Assembly (NCBI RefSeq): GCF_024721975.1
Contig: NZ_JANQBB010000002.1
Location: 941,593 to 1,005,592 of the forward strand
Direction of reading: 5' to 3'
DNA: 64,000 nucleotides
From: Paenibacillus endoradicis
Lineage (GTDB): Bacteria > Bacillota > Bacilli > Paenibacillales > Paenibacillaceae
Shown: one piece after another, positions 16,301 to 24,919 of the stretch
Position numbering within the stretch: the first letter of the stretch is position 1
How the letters are laid out: each line of letters begins with the position of its first letter
Position numbers and translations under genes: made by a program
Notes under the pieces: model-generated
The model's input: the letters and a program-made list of their open reading frames with translations, nothing else
The model's database searches: none
What the model was told of the DNA's origin: nothing

Positions 16301-19300
16301 TAAGATCGATTTGAGCCATTAATGGATCATGGTCTGAAGCACGTCCTCTAGAAAGAGGGAAGTCTGCATTAATATGAACAACATCTACTTTACTTGCAGA
16401 GGCTAGGTTATTACTTACTAATATATGGTCTAACGTTTGAGAGTTTCCATCATAGGTGTAAGAATAGCGATCATTAATCGGAAGCGTATCGATCAAGTTG
16501 ATCATTTCATTTCCTTTAAGAATTTTCAATGTATCTGTAAATTGGAAGTCGTTTAAATCTCCCATTACAACAACATTTGCATCACTATTTTTTGTTACAA
16601 TATCCTTTACAAAGTCGTTTACAACATTAGCAATCTTATGACGTTGCACTTCGCTTGAAAGTACAGGAGGCTGGATGTTACCAAACGGTCCATTATCTCC
16701 ACCTTTGGAGTTAAAATGATTAACAATGGCAATAACCTTTTCTCCGTTAAATTCAAATTGCGCTACTAATGGTTTTCGAGAAGCATTAAAAGCTGTGTTA
16801 GTTGGGTCAATACGTCCAGGATTAACACTTAGCTTATCATTTTCAGCATTATAACTAACTGCTGTAGTAGCTGTTCCTGCTTGTCCTGACACACTATCCG
16901 TTATTTTCACACGATCAGGATTGTATAAGAACGCAACTCGAATATTTCCACCTGGTTCGCCGCCATCCTTCTTATCCTGTGGAGAAATATCAGTATATTT
17001 ATAAGCTGGTCCTCCTGCAGCAATTACAGCATTAATAATCGTTTCATAAGTTTTATCTGCTGCAACAACTCCGTTATCAACTGGACCGTTGTTATCCTGA
17101 ATTTCAAGCAATGCGATAATATCAGGTGATTTTAAATTAATTACAATCGAATCACCAATCTTGTTGATTTTCTCTTGTGGAGTACCAGGATGAAAATTCT
17201 CAACGTTGTAGCTTGCAATCGTTAACTTATCAGGATCAATTTCCAGTTCAGTTGTTTGTCTTTCAAATGTACTATCTTGAATCTCTGGCAAACTGCCTTG
17301 ACTTGGAATGATTTTGAAATTTCCGTTATTGTAGCCTACAATACCATTAACATCATCGGTAAATACATCACCTGTTCCGACTTCTTTTCCAGGGTCTCCG
17401 TAAGCAATAATTAATCTTTGAGGATTGTAGTTTAAATCCTCTTTCAGAATTAAACCTCCTGCTGGTGTCAGTACATCCTCTTCTTCATTTTCTACTCGTG
17501 TTGGAATATTATGAAGCATAGAATTGCCAAAACCGCTTGTCCAATATGGACTAATAATCGTTGGTTTTGATAACTTTACACGCATACCTTCAATCGATTC
17601 ATAAAAATCAATCGCATCTTTATCTGGATTAAACGTAGTCATTCCATCACTATCAATAGTGGACGTTGGAATTGCTCTTCCGCCCTTACCAAGTAAAATT
17701 GGCTCAGGAAGATCATTATCAGAAGATAATACATCAATTTTTATATTTGTTAATTGCGTTGTTGTTAAGTTCGTAGCTAGACCTTCATTATACTCTTCTA
17801 CTTTACCTGAAATAGATACTAGGTCTCCAACCTTAGGCTTAATTACTTCATTTGTTGAATACACATAAACAGCTTCTGATGTTTTATCATCATTATCTGG
17901 TTCTATATCTTGAATATAAAAACCACGATAAGCACCTGTAGCAAATTGATATGACAGCTGTGTAACTACACCTTCTACATCCTTAACGGTTTGATTTACA
18001 TATGGAGATATATGAGCTGCACCTTGAATATCACGAATTCTCGGATTAGCTTTGACTGCCTTATATTCAAATACATATGCGATACTAAACACATTGTCTT
18101 TAACTACAATAGCTTTAATCGTTGTATCTTCATTCACTACGATTGGCGCAGTATATTTAAAGCTATTTACAGTTGGTGTAGAACCATCTGTTGTATAGTA
18201 AATAACCGCTTCATTATCTGGAGTTGAAAGTGTAACTCCATTACCGATAGCTATCGTTCCTGCATCAGGACTTGCCTGAACAGAAAACTTATTCTCGATT
18301 AATGAACTGCTGCTTAACGGGATGAGTTGAAAATTACCGTTATATTCCTCAATAACACCAATTATCTTTTCGAATGTTTTACCTTCTTGTAGACTAGCTA
18401 AGCTGGAATAAATATCGAATTCCGCTGCTATACCTTCTTGCGTTGCTTTAAATACTGTTCCTGATTTACGACCAATCGTTACATTTTCTATATAAACGAG
18501 CTGTGCTTCATGCTGCTTACCATTTGCAGGTGTTAAATCGCTTGCTGTAACTAATTTTGCTTCAGGTACCCCTGCATTTTTCTCTGAAACCTCAGAAGTT
18601 AGTCCATTTTGTGGTTTCAATTCTTGTAAACCACTGTAAATTTCCATAACTCCCTGTACACTAACCTTGTCACCAAGACTAGCATCTGGAATATTCATTC
18701 CATATAAAACGATACCGCCTGTTTCATCTTGAATGTATGTTTTTGCACCATCGATATGAGAAATAATACCTTCTGTCCATACATTTTGATTTTTAGGGAC
18801 TAAACGTGCTTCTGAGATATCTGTTTTCTCTAATAAAGTGTAATCAAATATTGAGCCTACACTATTAGCCAATCCATCAAAGCTTGCGTAACTATAAATT
18901 GAAACATCATTTGTTAATACTATTGGTTCTGAGTAAAGTGAAACTGGATTTGCTTCACTATCAAAAGCATAATAAATTGAAGCTCCAGTAGTTGCTGAGA
19001 TCAAATTAATTTCTGTGCCAGCAGGCCAAGCATTGGAAGCAGGACTAGCTTCAACCTTTGCTACTGCAGGAGCAGCTTGTGAAATCCCTTGAATTTGAAT
19101 ATCTGCAATTCTGCTGTTTCCTCCAGTTTGCACAGTTGCTGGTGGTCCATTAATGGAAGTATTAGAAGTATTTAACCAACGAATATAAACAGAGCTCTGA
19201 TTTTCAACCTCTTCTGGTAAAGCAAAAGGTCCGTAAGGTGCGATAGCAGCTGTAAGCTCTACATTAGCTATAGGATGAAAATCGTCGTCATCACCTGTTA

Positions 19301-19688
19301 AGCTATATTGAATTTGAAATTCTTTTGGGGAAGTACTTGTCCCAAAAGCTTTATATGTTAAATCTAGATCTGTAAAATCTGTAGTATCAATTTTAACTTG
19401 CCAGTAACCATCTGATTTATCCCAACCATTTGTATACAATGTTTTGTTTGAAGCTGTATAGGAAAGTGTTCTATTATTGCTGATTGAAAGTAAGCTAATT
19501 TCCTTATTTGCATCACTACCTTCTGTAGCCTTTAGATTATCGTTGGATGTAAAAATCCATTCCGCTACTGAATCCTTTGCAGCTGCAGCTTTTGGTAGCA
19601 AGCCAGCAGGAAGATATGTAGTGATTACAATTGCAATAATTAACATCAAACTAATCCATTTTTTGTTAACGTTTTTCGAAAAAGACAT
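13356..19688 (-). CDS. giant SLH-anchored nuclease / 5'-nucleotidase
   Basis: A surface protein of 2110 residues, YhcR-like. It has a signal peptide (about 1-37) and a beta-sandwich region (about 40-205). Two chitobiase-C-like segments (near 210-290 and 470-545) alternate with two OB-fold nucleic-acid-binding segments (about 290-370 and 550-640). An endonuclease/exonuclease/phosphatase domain covers about 818-1130 (IASYNVENFHP, ALLEIQDN, MGDLNDF, SDHDPL). A UshA-type metallophosphatase plus 5'-nucleotidase covers about 1142-1665 (LHTNDTHARL, LDAGDVFSG, GNHEFDKG, GGHSHTLL). A Gly/Ser/Asn linker follows, and three SLH repeats cover about 1924-2110. It probably degrades extracellular DNA and removes phosphate from the nucleotides at the cell surface. 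It stands alone on its strand. Confidence 0.9.
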   Translation of the reverse strand: MSFSKNVNKKWISLMLIIAIVITTYLPAGLLPKAAAAKDSVAEWIFTSNDNLKATEGSDANKEISLLSISNNRTLSYTASNKTLYTNGWDKSDGYWQVKIDTTDFTDLDLTYKAFGTSTSPKEFQIQYSLTGDDDDFHPIANVELTAAIAPYGPFALPEEVENQSSVYIRWLNTSNTSINGPPATVQTGGNSRIADIQIQGISQAAPAVAKVEASPASNAWPAGTEINLISATTGASIYYAFDSEANPVSLYSEPIVLTNDVSIYSYASFDGLANSVGSIFDYTLLEKTDISEARLVPKNQNVWTEGIISHIDGAKTYIQDETGGIVLYGMNIPDASLGDKVSVQGVMEIYSGLQELKPQNGLTSEVSEKNAGVPEAKLVTASDLTPANGKQHEAQLVYIENVTIGRKSGTVFKATQEGIAAEFDIYSSLASLQEGKTFEKIIGVIEEYNGNFQLIPLSSSSLIENKFSVQASPDAGTIAIGNGVTLSTPDNEAVIYYTTDGSTPTVNSFKYTAPIVVNEDTTIKAIVVKDNVFSIAYVFEYKAVKANPRIRDIQGAAHISPYVNQTVKDVEGVVTQLSYQFATGAYRGFYIQDIEPDNDDKTSEAVYVYSTNEVIKPKVGDLVSISGKVEEYNEGLATNLTTTQLTNIKIDVLSSDNDLPEPILLGKGGRAIPTSTIDSDGMTTFNPDKDAIDFYESIEGMRVKLSKPTIISPYWTSGFGNSMLHNIPTRVENEEEDVLTPAGGLILKEDLNYNPQRLIIAYGDPGKEVGTGDVFTDDVNGIVGYNNGNFKIIPSQGSLPEIQDSTFERQTTELEIDPDKLTIASYNVENFHPGTPQEKINKIGDSIVINLKSPDIIALLEIQDNNGPVDNGVVAADKTYETIINAVIAAGGPAYKYTDISPQDKKDGGEPGGNIRVAFLYNPDRVKITDSVSGQAGTATTAVSYNAENDKLSVNPGRIDPTNTAFNASRKPLVAQFEFNGEKVIAIVNHFNSKGGDNGPFGNIQPPVLSSEVQRHKIANVVNDFVKDIVTKNSDANVVVMGDLNDFQFTDTLKILKGNEMINLIDTLPINDRYSYTYDGNSQTLDHILVSNNLASASKVDVVHINADFPLSRGRASDHDPLMAQIDLKGQEVPSEDDFQLRVLHTNDTHARLDSVAKRVTAINANKNDHSILLDAGDVFSGTLYFTKYEGLADLEFMNMVGYDAMVTGNHEFDKGPVGLERFIKEAQFPILSSNIDYSGNEGLSKLFKNEIGGLNHPIENAHIYPSIVLDVNGEQVGVFGLTTEETVGISSPGNTLVFQDYIARAKATVASLQEQGINKIVALTHLGYSFDLTLADEVEGIDIIVGGHSHTLLPKPVVKHVNGEPTIIVQTGEYGEKLGVIDATFDDKGVLKTWNGNLLNVADYAEDAAAKEKLQGYKASLDEMMAEVVGHSVVELDYNAMIDGKMQRAVRRQETNLGNLITDGMAAAMKEKITSLLPSSELAEIKGYIALQNGGGIREGISSGDITLGEVRTVLPFDNSIVAVKVTGKELIAALENGVSGAPAEYGGFAHVSGMKYIYDSTKAKQTIDTQTEKITFNGSRIVEVQIKNEKGTYSKLDPNAYYMLATNSFTASGGDFYYALRDARQDGRIYELFMPDYEVFLAHLDRVGTIDIGLEGRITDLKGKPLPGSGGSGGNSDGNNPTPETKPGESNQGDVVTVIVPSENISKETNAQGKTVTTVSVQADALKEAIKQAEVAGAATKKIQVNIANVTDGMITIQLPAAALIDANKDTVISVNAGNYSYDLPVSILALEKLAKDLGVKMDELIISINIEVMAQGNADKLTQKVEEANGKLLHAPIEFTIMAQANGKSQEVNGFGNTFVERSITIGSLVNSSTATVVSYDPVTDQLTFVPAIFETVNGKTFVTIKRNSNSQYAVVSFTKSFEDMTKHWAKADVELLASKFIVQGKSATNFAPDQSVTRAEFAALLVRSLGLKEDSSGLAFNDVDANAWYAGVVGAAVKAKLIEGFEDGSFRPEAQITREQVAVMIARALAMTGKLEKAGKLDATAKFEDGASIQTWAKDAVGISASAGIVQGNANQMFAPAKNATRAEATAILKRFLSFVEFINQ

Positions 19689-19719
19689 TTTTGCACCTCT
19701 CCACTTTCATTTTTTTTAA

Positions 19720-20462
19720 TCCTTCATTTCCAGCTAAAATTATCATTCATAGCTGTTGGCTTCATGCTTCTCTTAGATGGAATCTGTAGTTACCTACTTC
19801 CCTCCTATTAAAAGAATTATTTAGCTTTTCTCTCCTACATCATGTAGTCTACAGGTCAAAAGTTAACTGGAATGTCGATTTATATTAAGAATTATTAAAG
19901 GTTAGCGTTCTTTTCATAAAAAAATGAAAATTATTGATAAAAATTCATAATAATAAAACTTAATTTTTAGTTATTGGTATTTTATTCGAATTTGTATTGA
20001 AGATTAGTTGAGCATTCTGCTAAAAGAGGAGCTACCTATTATGTAATTTCTCATTGTTCTAAACAGTGTATTCATCAATTCACAGTCCATTTCGTTCTTT
20101 TAATTGTTCCATATTATATATTTTCTAACCAATAGCATCTGTTAACAGCTAATAAACCCTGACTGCACCACCCACCCCCAATAATCCCGCTCCACCTTAC
20201 TCCCACAAGGCTTCCCCTCTTCACGATACCTTCCAAAAAAAATCCGTTTTTTAAATAAGTACGATTGAAAACCGAGCAAAACACCTGAGAAAACCACCTG
20301 TCAAAAACATGAATTGAACCGTAAAAGTGTGACGGAAGAGCAGGAGTAAAAGCAGGGGAAAACATGGAGATTAGGTTTGAAAGGGGGCAGAAAAAGCAGG
20401 AAATAATGAGAGGTTAAATGGAGATAAAGACAGTGGAGGCAAGGGATTACGAGGATTTTGAT
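19720..20462. other. gene-poor interval with skewed composition
   Basis: No convincing gene. The first part (to about 20,100) is AT-rich and should hold the nuclease promoter, but no clear -35/-10 pair is seen. From 20,155 to 20,240 the plus strand is C-rich and pyrimidine-rich; from about 20,335 to 20,490 it is purine-rich. An 83-codon leftward frame at 20114-20365 has unnatural composition and was not accepted. Confidence 0.5.
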
Positions 20463-20777
20463 TGAGGAAAAGAATTGAAATGGAAAAGAAAAAGCCGAGT
20501 GAAATCAGGATGAAATACCTGAAATCAGCTCGGCTTGTCGTTAAACTTTATTAGCTTTAAGCAAGGTTTTAATGGTGGGCATCATAGTTTGTTGGATGTA
20601 GACAGAATTGGGCCGATATTGTTTAAGGAAAAGATCGAGGAAATAATTAAGAATGAAAAGAAAAAGCCGAGTGAATTCAGGAGGAAATACCTGAATTCAC
20701 TCGGCTTGCCGTTAAACTTTATTAGCTTCGTGCAAGGTTTTAATGGTGAGCGTTAGAGTTTGTTAGATGTAGACAAA
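20463..20777. repeat. two tandem copies of a 172-bp unit
   Basis: Copy 1 is about 20463-20605 and copy 2 about 20635-20777, with a period of 171-172 bp. Each has a purine-rich lead, a hairpin starting AAGCCGAGTGAA, then GTTAAACTTTATTAGCTT, GCAAGGTTTTAATGGTG and GATGTAGACA. Roughly one base in eight differs between copies. The unit sits directly downstream of glmS, and its hairpins act as terminators for that gene. Confidence 0.8.
20656..20707 (-). terminator. terminator of glmS (repeat copy 2)
   Basis: Perfect 18-bp arms (AAGCCGAGTGAATTCAGG and its complement) with an 8-nt loop, followed on the minus strand by TTTTTCTTTTC. It lies about 95 nt past the glmS stop. Copy 1 (20493-20536) gives a weaker hairpin with mismatches. 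Confidence 0.8.
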
Positions 20778-20798
20778 TGTCACCCAAGCCCCTCTAAC

Positions 20799-22634
20799 CT
20801 ACTCTACAGTAACGCTCTTCGCAAGGTTACGTGGTTTATCCACATCATGACCTAGTGCAAGAGATGCGTAGTAAGAGATCAATTGCAACGGCACTACAGC
20901 TAATGCTGGAGTAAGAACAGGCAATGTTTTTGGAATTGCGAAAACTTCATCTACTGATTTCGCAACTTCTGCTTCGAAGCCTTGGTTCGTTACTGCAAAC
21001 ACATGTGCGCCGCGTGCTTTTACTTCTGTAATATTGCTCAATGTTTTCTCAAATAGACCTTCTTGAGTAACCAAAGCAATAACTGGAATGTCATCTTCAA
21101 TCAATGCAAGAGTACCATGTTTCAATTCACCTGCCGCATAAGCTTCAGAGTGAATATAAGAGATCTCTTTCAATTTCAATGATCCCTCTTGTGCAACTGC
21201 ATAATCTACTCCACGTCCGATGAAGAATAGACTTGTATGATGAGACATAGATTCAGCCACTTGCTTCAATACAGAAGCTTGCTCCAAAATGCTCTCAACT
21301 TGCTCTGGAAGTGCTGTTAATCCTTCGATAATATGAGTAAGCTCTGCTTCTTCTTTCGTACCAAGTACGCGTGCAAGATGAAGACCAAGCAAATAGAATG
21401 CAATTAATTGAGAAGAGTATGCTTTTGTAGAAGCAACTGCAATCTCAGGTCCAGCCCATGTTGCTATTACATCGTTCGCTTCACGTGCTACAGAGCTACC
21501 TACAACGTTAGTAATTGCAAGTACACGAGCGCCATTACGCTGTGCTTCACGCATAGCTGCTAGTGTATCCGCAGTTTCACCAGATTGGCTTACTACAATT
21601 ACTAGTGTATCAGGTGTAATAATTGGTGAACGGTAACGATACTCAGAAGCTACATCTGTTTCAACTGGAATGCGAGCCAATGATTCGATGACTGATTTAC
21701 CAACTAAGCCTGCATGGTATGCTGTACCACATGCAACGATGTGAACTTTAGAGATTGAACGAATATACTCATCGTTCATTTCGAGCTCTTTGCTAAGGTC
21801 AACTGATTTACCGTCTTCTGATACGCGACCAAGCATCGTTTCACGGTATGCTTTCGGTTGTTCATAGATTTCTTTCAACATAAAATGATCAAAACCAGCT
21901 TTCTCAGCTGTCACTAGGTCCCAATCAATATGCACGATATCTTTAGCAATGCTCTTGCCTTCAAGGTTGAATAGTTCTACCCCATCATGAGTTAATACTG
22001 CCATATCGCCATCATCAAGAATATATACATTACGCGTATATTCAAGAATTGCTGGAATATCAGATCCGATAAAGTTTTCACCTTCGCCGATACCGATAAC
22101 TAATGGACTTGCATAACGTACTGCTACCAATTTGTCAGGCTCATGAGAAGTTAGTACGCCTAGCGCGTATGCACCTCTCATATGCTTCACAGCACGTTGT
22201 ACTGCTTCAACAAGGTTACCATCGTATTCTTCAGCGATAAGATGAGAAACAACTTCCGTATCTGTTTCAGACACAAACACATGTCCTTTAGCAATCAATT
22301 CTTCTTTAAGATCAAGATAGTTCTCGATAATCCCGTTATGCACGACAGAGAATTGGTGAGAATTATCTGTATGTGGGTGAGAGTTCACATCAGAAGGCTT
22401 ACCATGAGTAGCCCAACGAGTATGACCAATACCAACTGATCCAAGAAGAGGTGTACCTTCAAGCTTCTCTTCAAGATTAGCAATACGACCTTTAGATTTT
22501 GTAACCTCAAGTCCTTGTTCTGTAAATACTGCTATACCAGCAGAATCATATCCGCGATATTCTAACTTTTTCAATCCTTCAAGCAAAATCTGTTGTGTTT
22601 CCCCATTACCAATATATCCAACAATACCACACAT
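20799..22634 (-). CDS. glmS: glutamine--fructose-6-phosphate aminotransferase
   Basis: Makes glucosamine-6-phosphate from fructose-6-phosphate and glutamine, the first step towards UDP-GlcNAc and the cell wall. It has 611 residues, the normal length. The N-terminal glutaminase begins MCGIVGYIG with nucleophile Cys2 and contains GHTRWATHG. Two SIS isomerase domains follow (ACGTAYHAG, VSQSGETADT), and the C-terminus ends PRNLAKSVTVE, which closes the sugar site. GGAGG precedes ATG 22634. The message has a leader of about 650 nt that contains a glmS ribozyme, so glucosamine-6-phosphate should cause the mRNA to cut itself. It follows glmM, cdaR and cdaA on the same strand. Confidence 0.98.
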   Translation of the reverse strand: MCGIVGYIGNGETQQILLEGLKKLEYRGYDSAGIAVFTEQGLEVTKSKGRIANLEEKLEGTPLLGSVGIGHTRWATHGKPSDVNSHPHTDNSHQFSVVHNGIIENYLDLKEELIAKGHVFVSETDTEVVSHLIAEEYDGNLVEAVQRAVKHMRGAYALGVLTSHEPDKLVAVRYASPLVIGIGEGENFIGSDIPAILEYTRNVYILDDGDMAVLTHDGVELFNLEGKSIAKDIVHIDWDLVTAEKAGFDHFMLKEIYEQPKAYRETMLGRVSEDGKSVDLSKELEMNDEYIRSISKVHIVACGTAYHAGLVGKSVIESLARIPVETDVASEYRYRSPIITPDTLVIVVSQSGETADTLAAMREAQRNGARVLAITNVVGSSVAREANDVIATWAGPEIAVASTKAYSSQLIAFYLLGLHLARVLGTKEEAELTHIIEGLTALPEQVESILEQASVLKQVAESMSHHTSLFFIGRGVDYAVAQEGSLKLKEISYIHSEAYAAGELKHGTLALIEDDIPVIALVTQEGLFEKTLSNITEVKARGAHVFAVTNQGFEAEVAKSVDEVFAIPKTLPVLTPALAVVPLQLISYYASLALGHDVDKPRNLAKSVTVE

Positions 22635-22897
22635 AGTATAAACCTCCGCGTTGTGTATCGTTTACAGGCAGTGCCTCATCTACTTATGACTATGACGATA
22701 CTGTTAATCTGCGCGGAATGCATAGCAAATATCCATATAACTAACTGGCTCCTTCGTTTCATAAGGGCGATAGCAAGCTAACCCATGGAATTATTCCATC
22801 AGCAATATGATTTGCTAGCGATCCGCATACTTATCCTGCTCGCTCTCCATAGCGACAACAGTATAAGAACTGTGAAACGATCACTTGATTATAGTCA

Positions 22898-23260
22898 GAC
22901 AGCAATTCGTTTGTTCAATCAGTCGCCCAATTGGTTTGCAAATTAGCTTACGGTTGTCTGTAGTTACCGAAAGGTCCCCGCCGAAATTTCGAACACCTTT
23001 ACCTCGTCAGCTTAATAGTTAAAAGTAAGTCCATTTTTTGAACTACCTCTTACAATGAACGTTCAAAACATTTGCTTGTCAGCATCAAGAAGATGACCCA
23101 CAGCGAAAACGAGTAGCACAGCGTACGTTTTGTGTACGTGAGCACACACAGGCTTTCGATGGGGCGGTATATTCGCCGCCGACTAAGCTACGTTAGCATA
23201 GTCATCATGATCACAAGTGACTGTTTTGAACTTACCTTTACCTCATTAAGCTCTGGCGCT
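22898..23260 (-). ncRNA. glmS ribozyme-riboswitch with a long inserted arm
   Basis: On the minus strand the cleavage site lies at A23260/G23259, followed by GCGCCAGAGC. P1 is AGCTTAAT (23245-23252) pairing with ATTAAGCT (23009-23016), followed at once by the core GACGAGG. Further core pieces follow in order: TTCGAAATTTCGGCGGG, ACAACCGTAAG, CAAACCAATTGGGCGACT, GATTGAACAAACGAATT. These match the B. subtilis glmS ribozyme in order and spacing. The oddity is the P1 loop: 228 nt here against about 12 in B. subtilis. The insert is itself base-paired. The element ends about 260 nt before the glmS start. Confidence 0.88.
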
Positions 23261-23309
23261 TGTTTTTTTGTAACCCCTACCCTCTCTCTCTTCTTGAGTC
23301 ATACTACCT

Positions 23310-23338
23310 ATCATATTCATTTTCAGGCTAGTACGCAA
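23310..23338 (-). promoter_or_regulatory. predicted glmS promoter
   Basis: On the minus strand TTGCGT (23333-23338), 17 nt, then TATGAT (23310-23315), about 50 nt before the ribozyme cleavage site. The position fits a transcript that carries the whole ribozyme. Confidence 0.55.
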
Positions 23339-23403
23339 CAACTTATTACATCCAATTGGATAAACATTTATAATTCTTGTATAAATGCCTCTTTACAAAG
23401 AAT

Positions 23404-23430
23404 AAGGACAGACTGTAACAATCTGTCCTT
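23404..23430 (-). terminator. terminator of glmM
   Basis: Arms AAGGACAGA/TCTGTCCTT plus further pairing, with a short T-rich tail TTATTCTTT on the minus strand, 60 nt past the glmM stop. The tail is weak, so some read-through into glmS is possible. Confidence 0.6.
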
Positions 23431-23489
23431 GTTATCCATCATTCAGTAATAATCTCATTATGAAGTAACTAATATGAACACGTCAACTT

Positions 23490-24830
23490 TTAACCAAGCT
23501 GTTTCTTAACAACAGCAGCAATACGATCAACATAAGCATCGACTAGTTCTTTCTCTGGTCCTTCAGCCATAACACGAATCAACGATTCTGTACCGGATGG
23601 GCGCACAAGTACACGACCATTATCACCAAGCTCAGTCTCAACTTCGTGTACCGCTTGTAGAATAGCTTCGTTGCCTTCATAAAGACTCTTATCAGCAACA
23701 CGCACGTTAACAAGCTTTTGCGGATATTTACGCATAAGACCTTTTAACTCGCTTAGCTTCTTGCCTGATAATTGCATCGTCTCAACAAGCTGCAGGGCAG
23801 TCATAATGCCGTCACCTGTTGTAATGTGATCTAAGAAGATAACATGACCAGATTGCTCTCCACCAAGATTGTAACCGCCGCGACGCATTTCTTCCATAAC
23901 ATAACGATCACCAACTGCAGTTTGAGCAGTATTCAACCCAATCTTCTCAGTACCTTTGAAGAATCCGATGTTAGCCATTACTGTTGTAACAACCGTATCA
24001 TGTTTCAACTTACCTTCACGCTTCATACGATCACCAATAATACATAGGATGAAGTCGCCATCCACTTCTTCACCATTCTCATCAATTGCAATAAGACGGT
24101 CTGCGTCACCATCGAAAGATAGTCCAACATCTGCACCGTGAGCAAGTACTTGCTCACTCACATATTCAGGATGTGTAGAACCTACACCTTCGTTGATGTT
24201 TTTACCATCTGGTTCTGCACCTACCGTAATAACTTCTGCACCTAGCTCTTTGAAGATTTGCGGAGCTAATTCATATGCTGCTCCATGCGCACAATCTAGT
24301 ACTAATTTCAAGCCAGAAAAATGGCCTGTAATCGTTGTTTTCAAGTAAGCTGAGTATTTATCCGCTAAATGGTGTGCACTTACTACTGAACCAACATCTC
24401 CCCCTACTGGACGAGGTAATTCATCAACTTCTGCATCAATTAACGCTTCGATTTCTAGCTCAGTTTCATCAGATAGCTTGAAACCATCCCCTGCAAAAAA
24501 CTTAATTCCATTATCTTGAACAGGATTATGGGATGCTGAGATCATAACACCCGCATCTGCTTCCAACTCACGCGTAAGGTATGCAACTGCAGGAGTAGAC
24601 AATACTCCTACGGAGATTACATCTGCACCAATTGATAGTAATCCTGCAGTTAGCGCAGCCTCAAGCATATTGCCAGAGATACGCGTATCACGTCCAATAA
24701 TAACTTTTGGCTTATGTGCTGCACGAGTAAGTACATATCCTCCACAACGACCGATTTTATATGCTAATTCAGGTGTTAGTTCGGTATTAGCTACTCCTCG
24801 TACACCATCTGTTCCAAAATATTTCCCCAT
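23490..24830 (-). CDS. glmM: phosphoglucosamine mutase
   Basis: Interconverts glucosamine-6-phosphate and glucosamine-1-phosphate, the step after GlmS. It has 446 residues, the usual length. The four domains are recognisable: [12 protein letters not shown] at the start, the catalytic phosphoserine Ser100 in ISASHNP, the metal loop SFDGDADR, the sugar-binding GGEQSGHV and the phosphate-binding [12 protein letters not shown]. It follows cdaR and cdaA in the order conserved across Firmicutes; GlmM is known in some species to bind and inhibit CdaA. Confidence 0.98.
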   Translation of the reverse strand: MGKYFGTDGVRGVANTELTPELAYKIGRCGGYVLTRAAHKPKVIIGRDTRISGNMLEAALTAGLLSIGADVISVGVLSTPAVAYLTRELEADAGVMISASHNPVQDNGIKFFAGDGFKLSDETELEIEALIDAEVDELPRPVGGDVGSVVSAHHLADKYSAYLKTTITGHFSGLKLVLDCAHGAAYELAPQIFKELGAEVITVGAEPDGKNINEGVGSTHPEYVSEQVLAHGADVGLSFDGDADRLIAIDENGEEVDGDFILCIIGDRMKREGKLKHDTVVTTVMANIGFFKGTEKIGLNTAQTAVGDRYVMEEMRRGGYNLGGEQSGHVIFLDHITTGDGIMTALQLVETMQLSGKKLSELKGLMRKYPQKLVNVRVADKSLYEGNEAILQAVHEVETELGDNGRVLVRPSGTESLIRVMAEGPEKELVDAYVDRIAAVVKKQLG

Positions 24831-24919
24831 AACTGTTCTCCCTCAAATGTTTAATGTTAATATTTAGTTTATTTTAGTTTGTTTCATGCATCTTGAAGAG
24901 ACGACGTATAACCATTTAT

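Noticed and set aside
20114..20365. 83-codon leftward open frame
   Set aside because: It lies in the skewed C-rich/purine-rich stretch, has an unnatural residue mix rich in Trp, Cys, Gly and Phe, has no ribosome site and resembles no family.
23132..23449. 105-codon rightward open frame
   Set aside because: It is antisense to the glmS ribozyme arm and promoter; the RNA structure explains the sequence.
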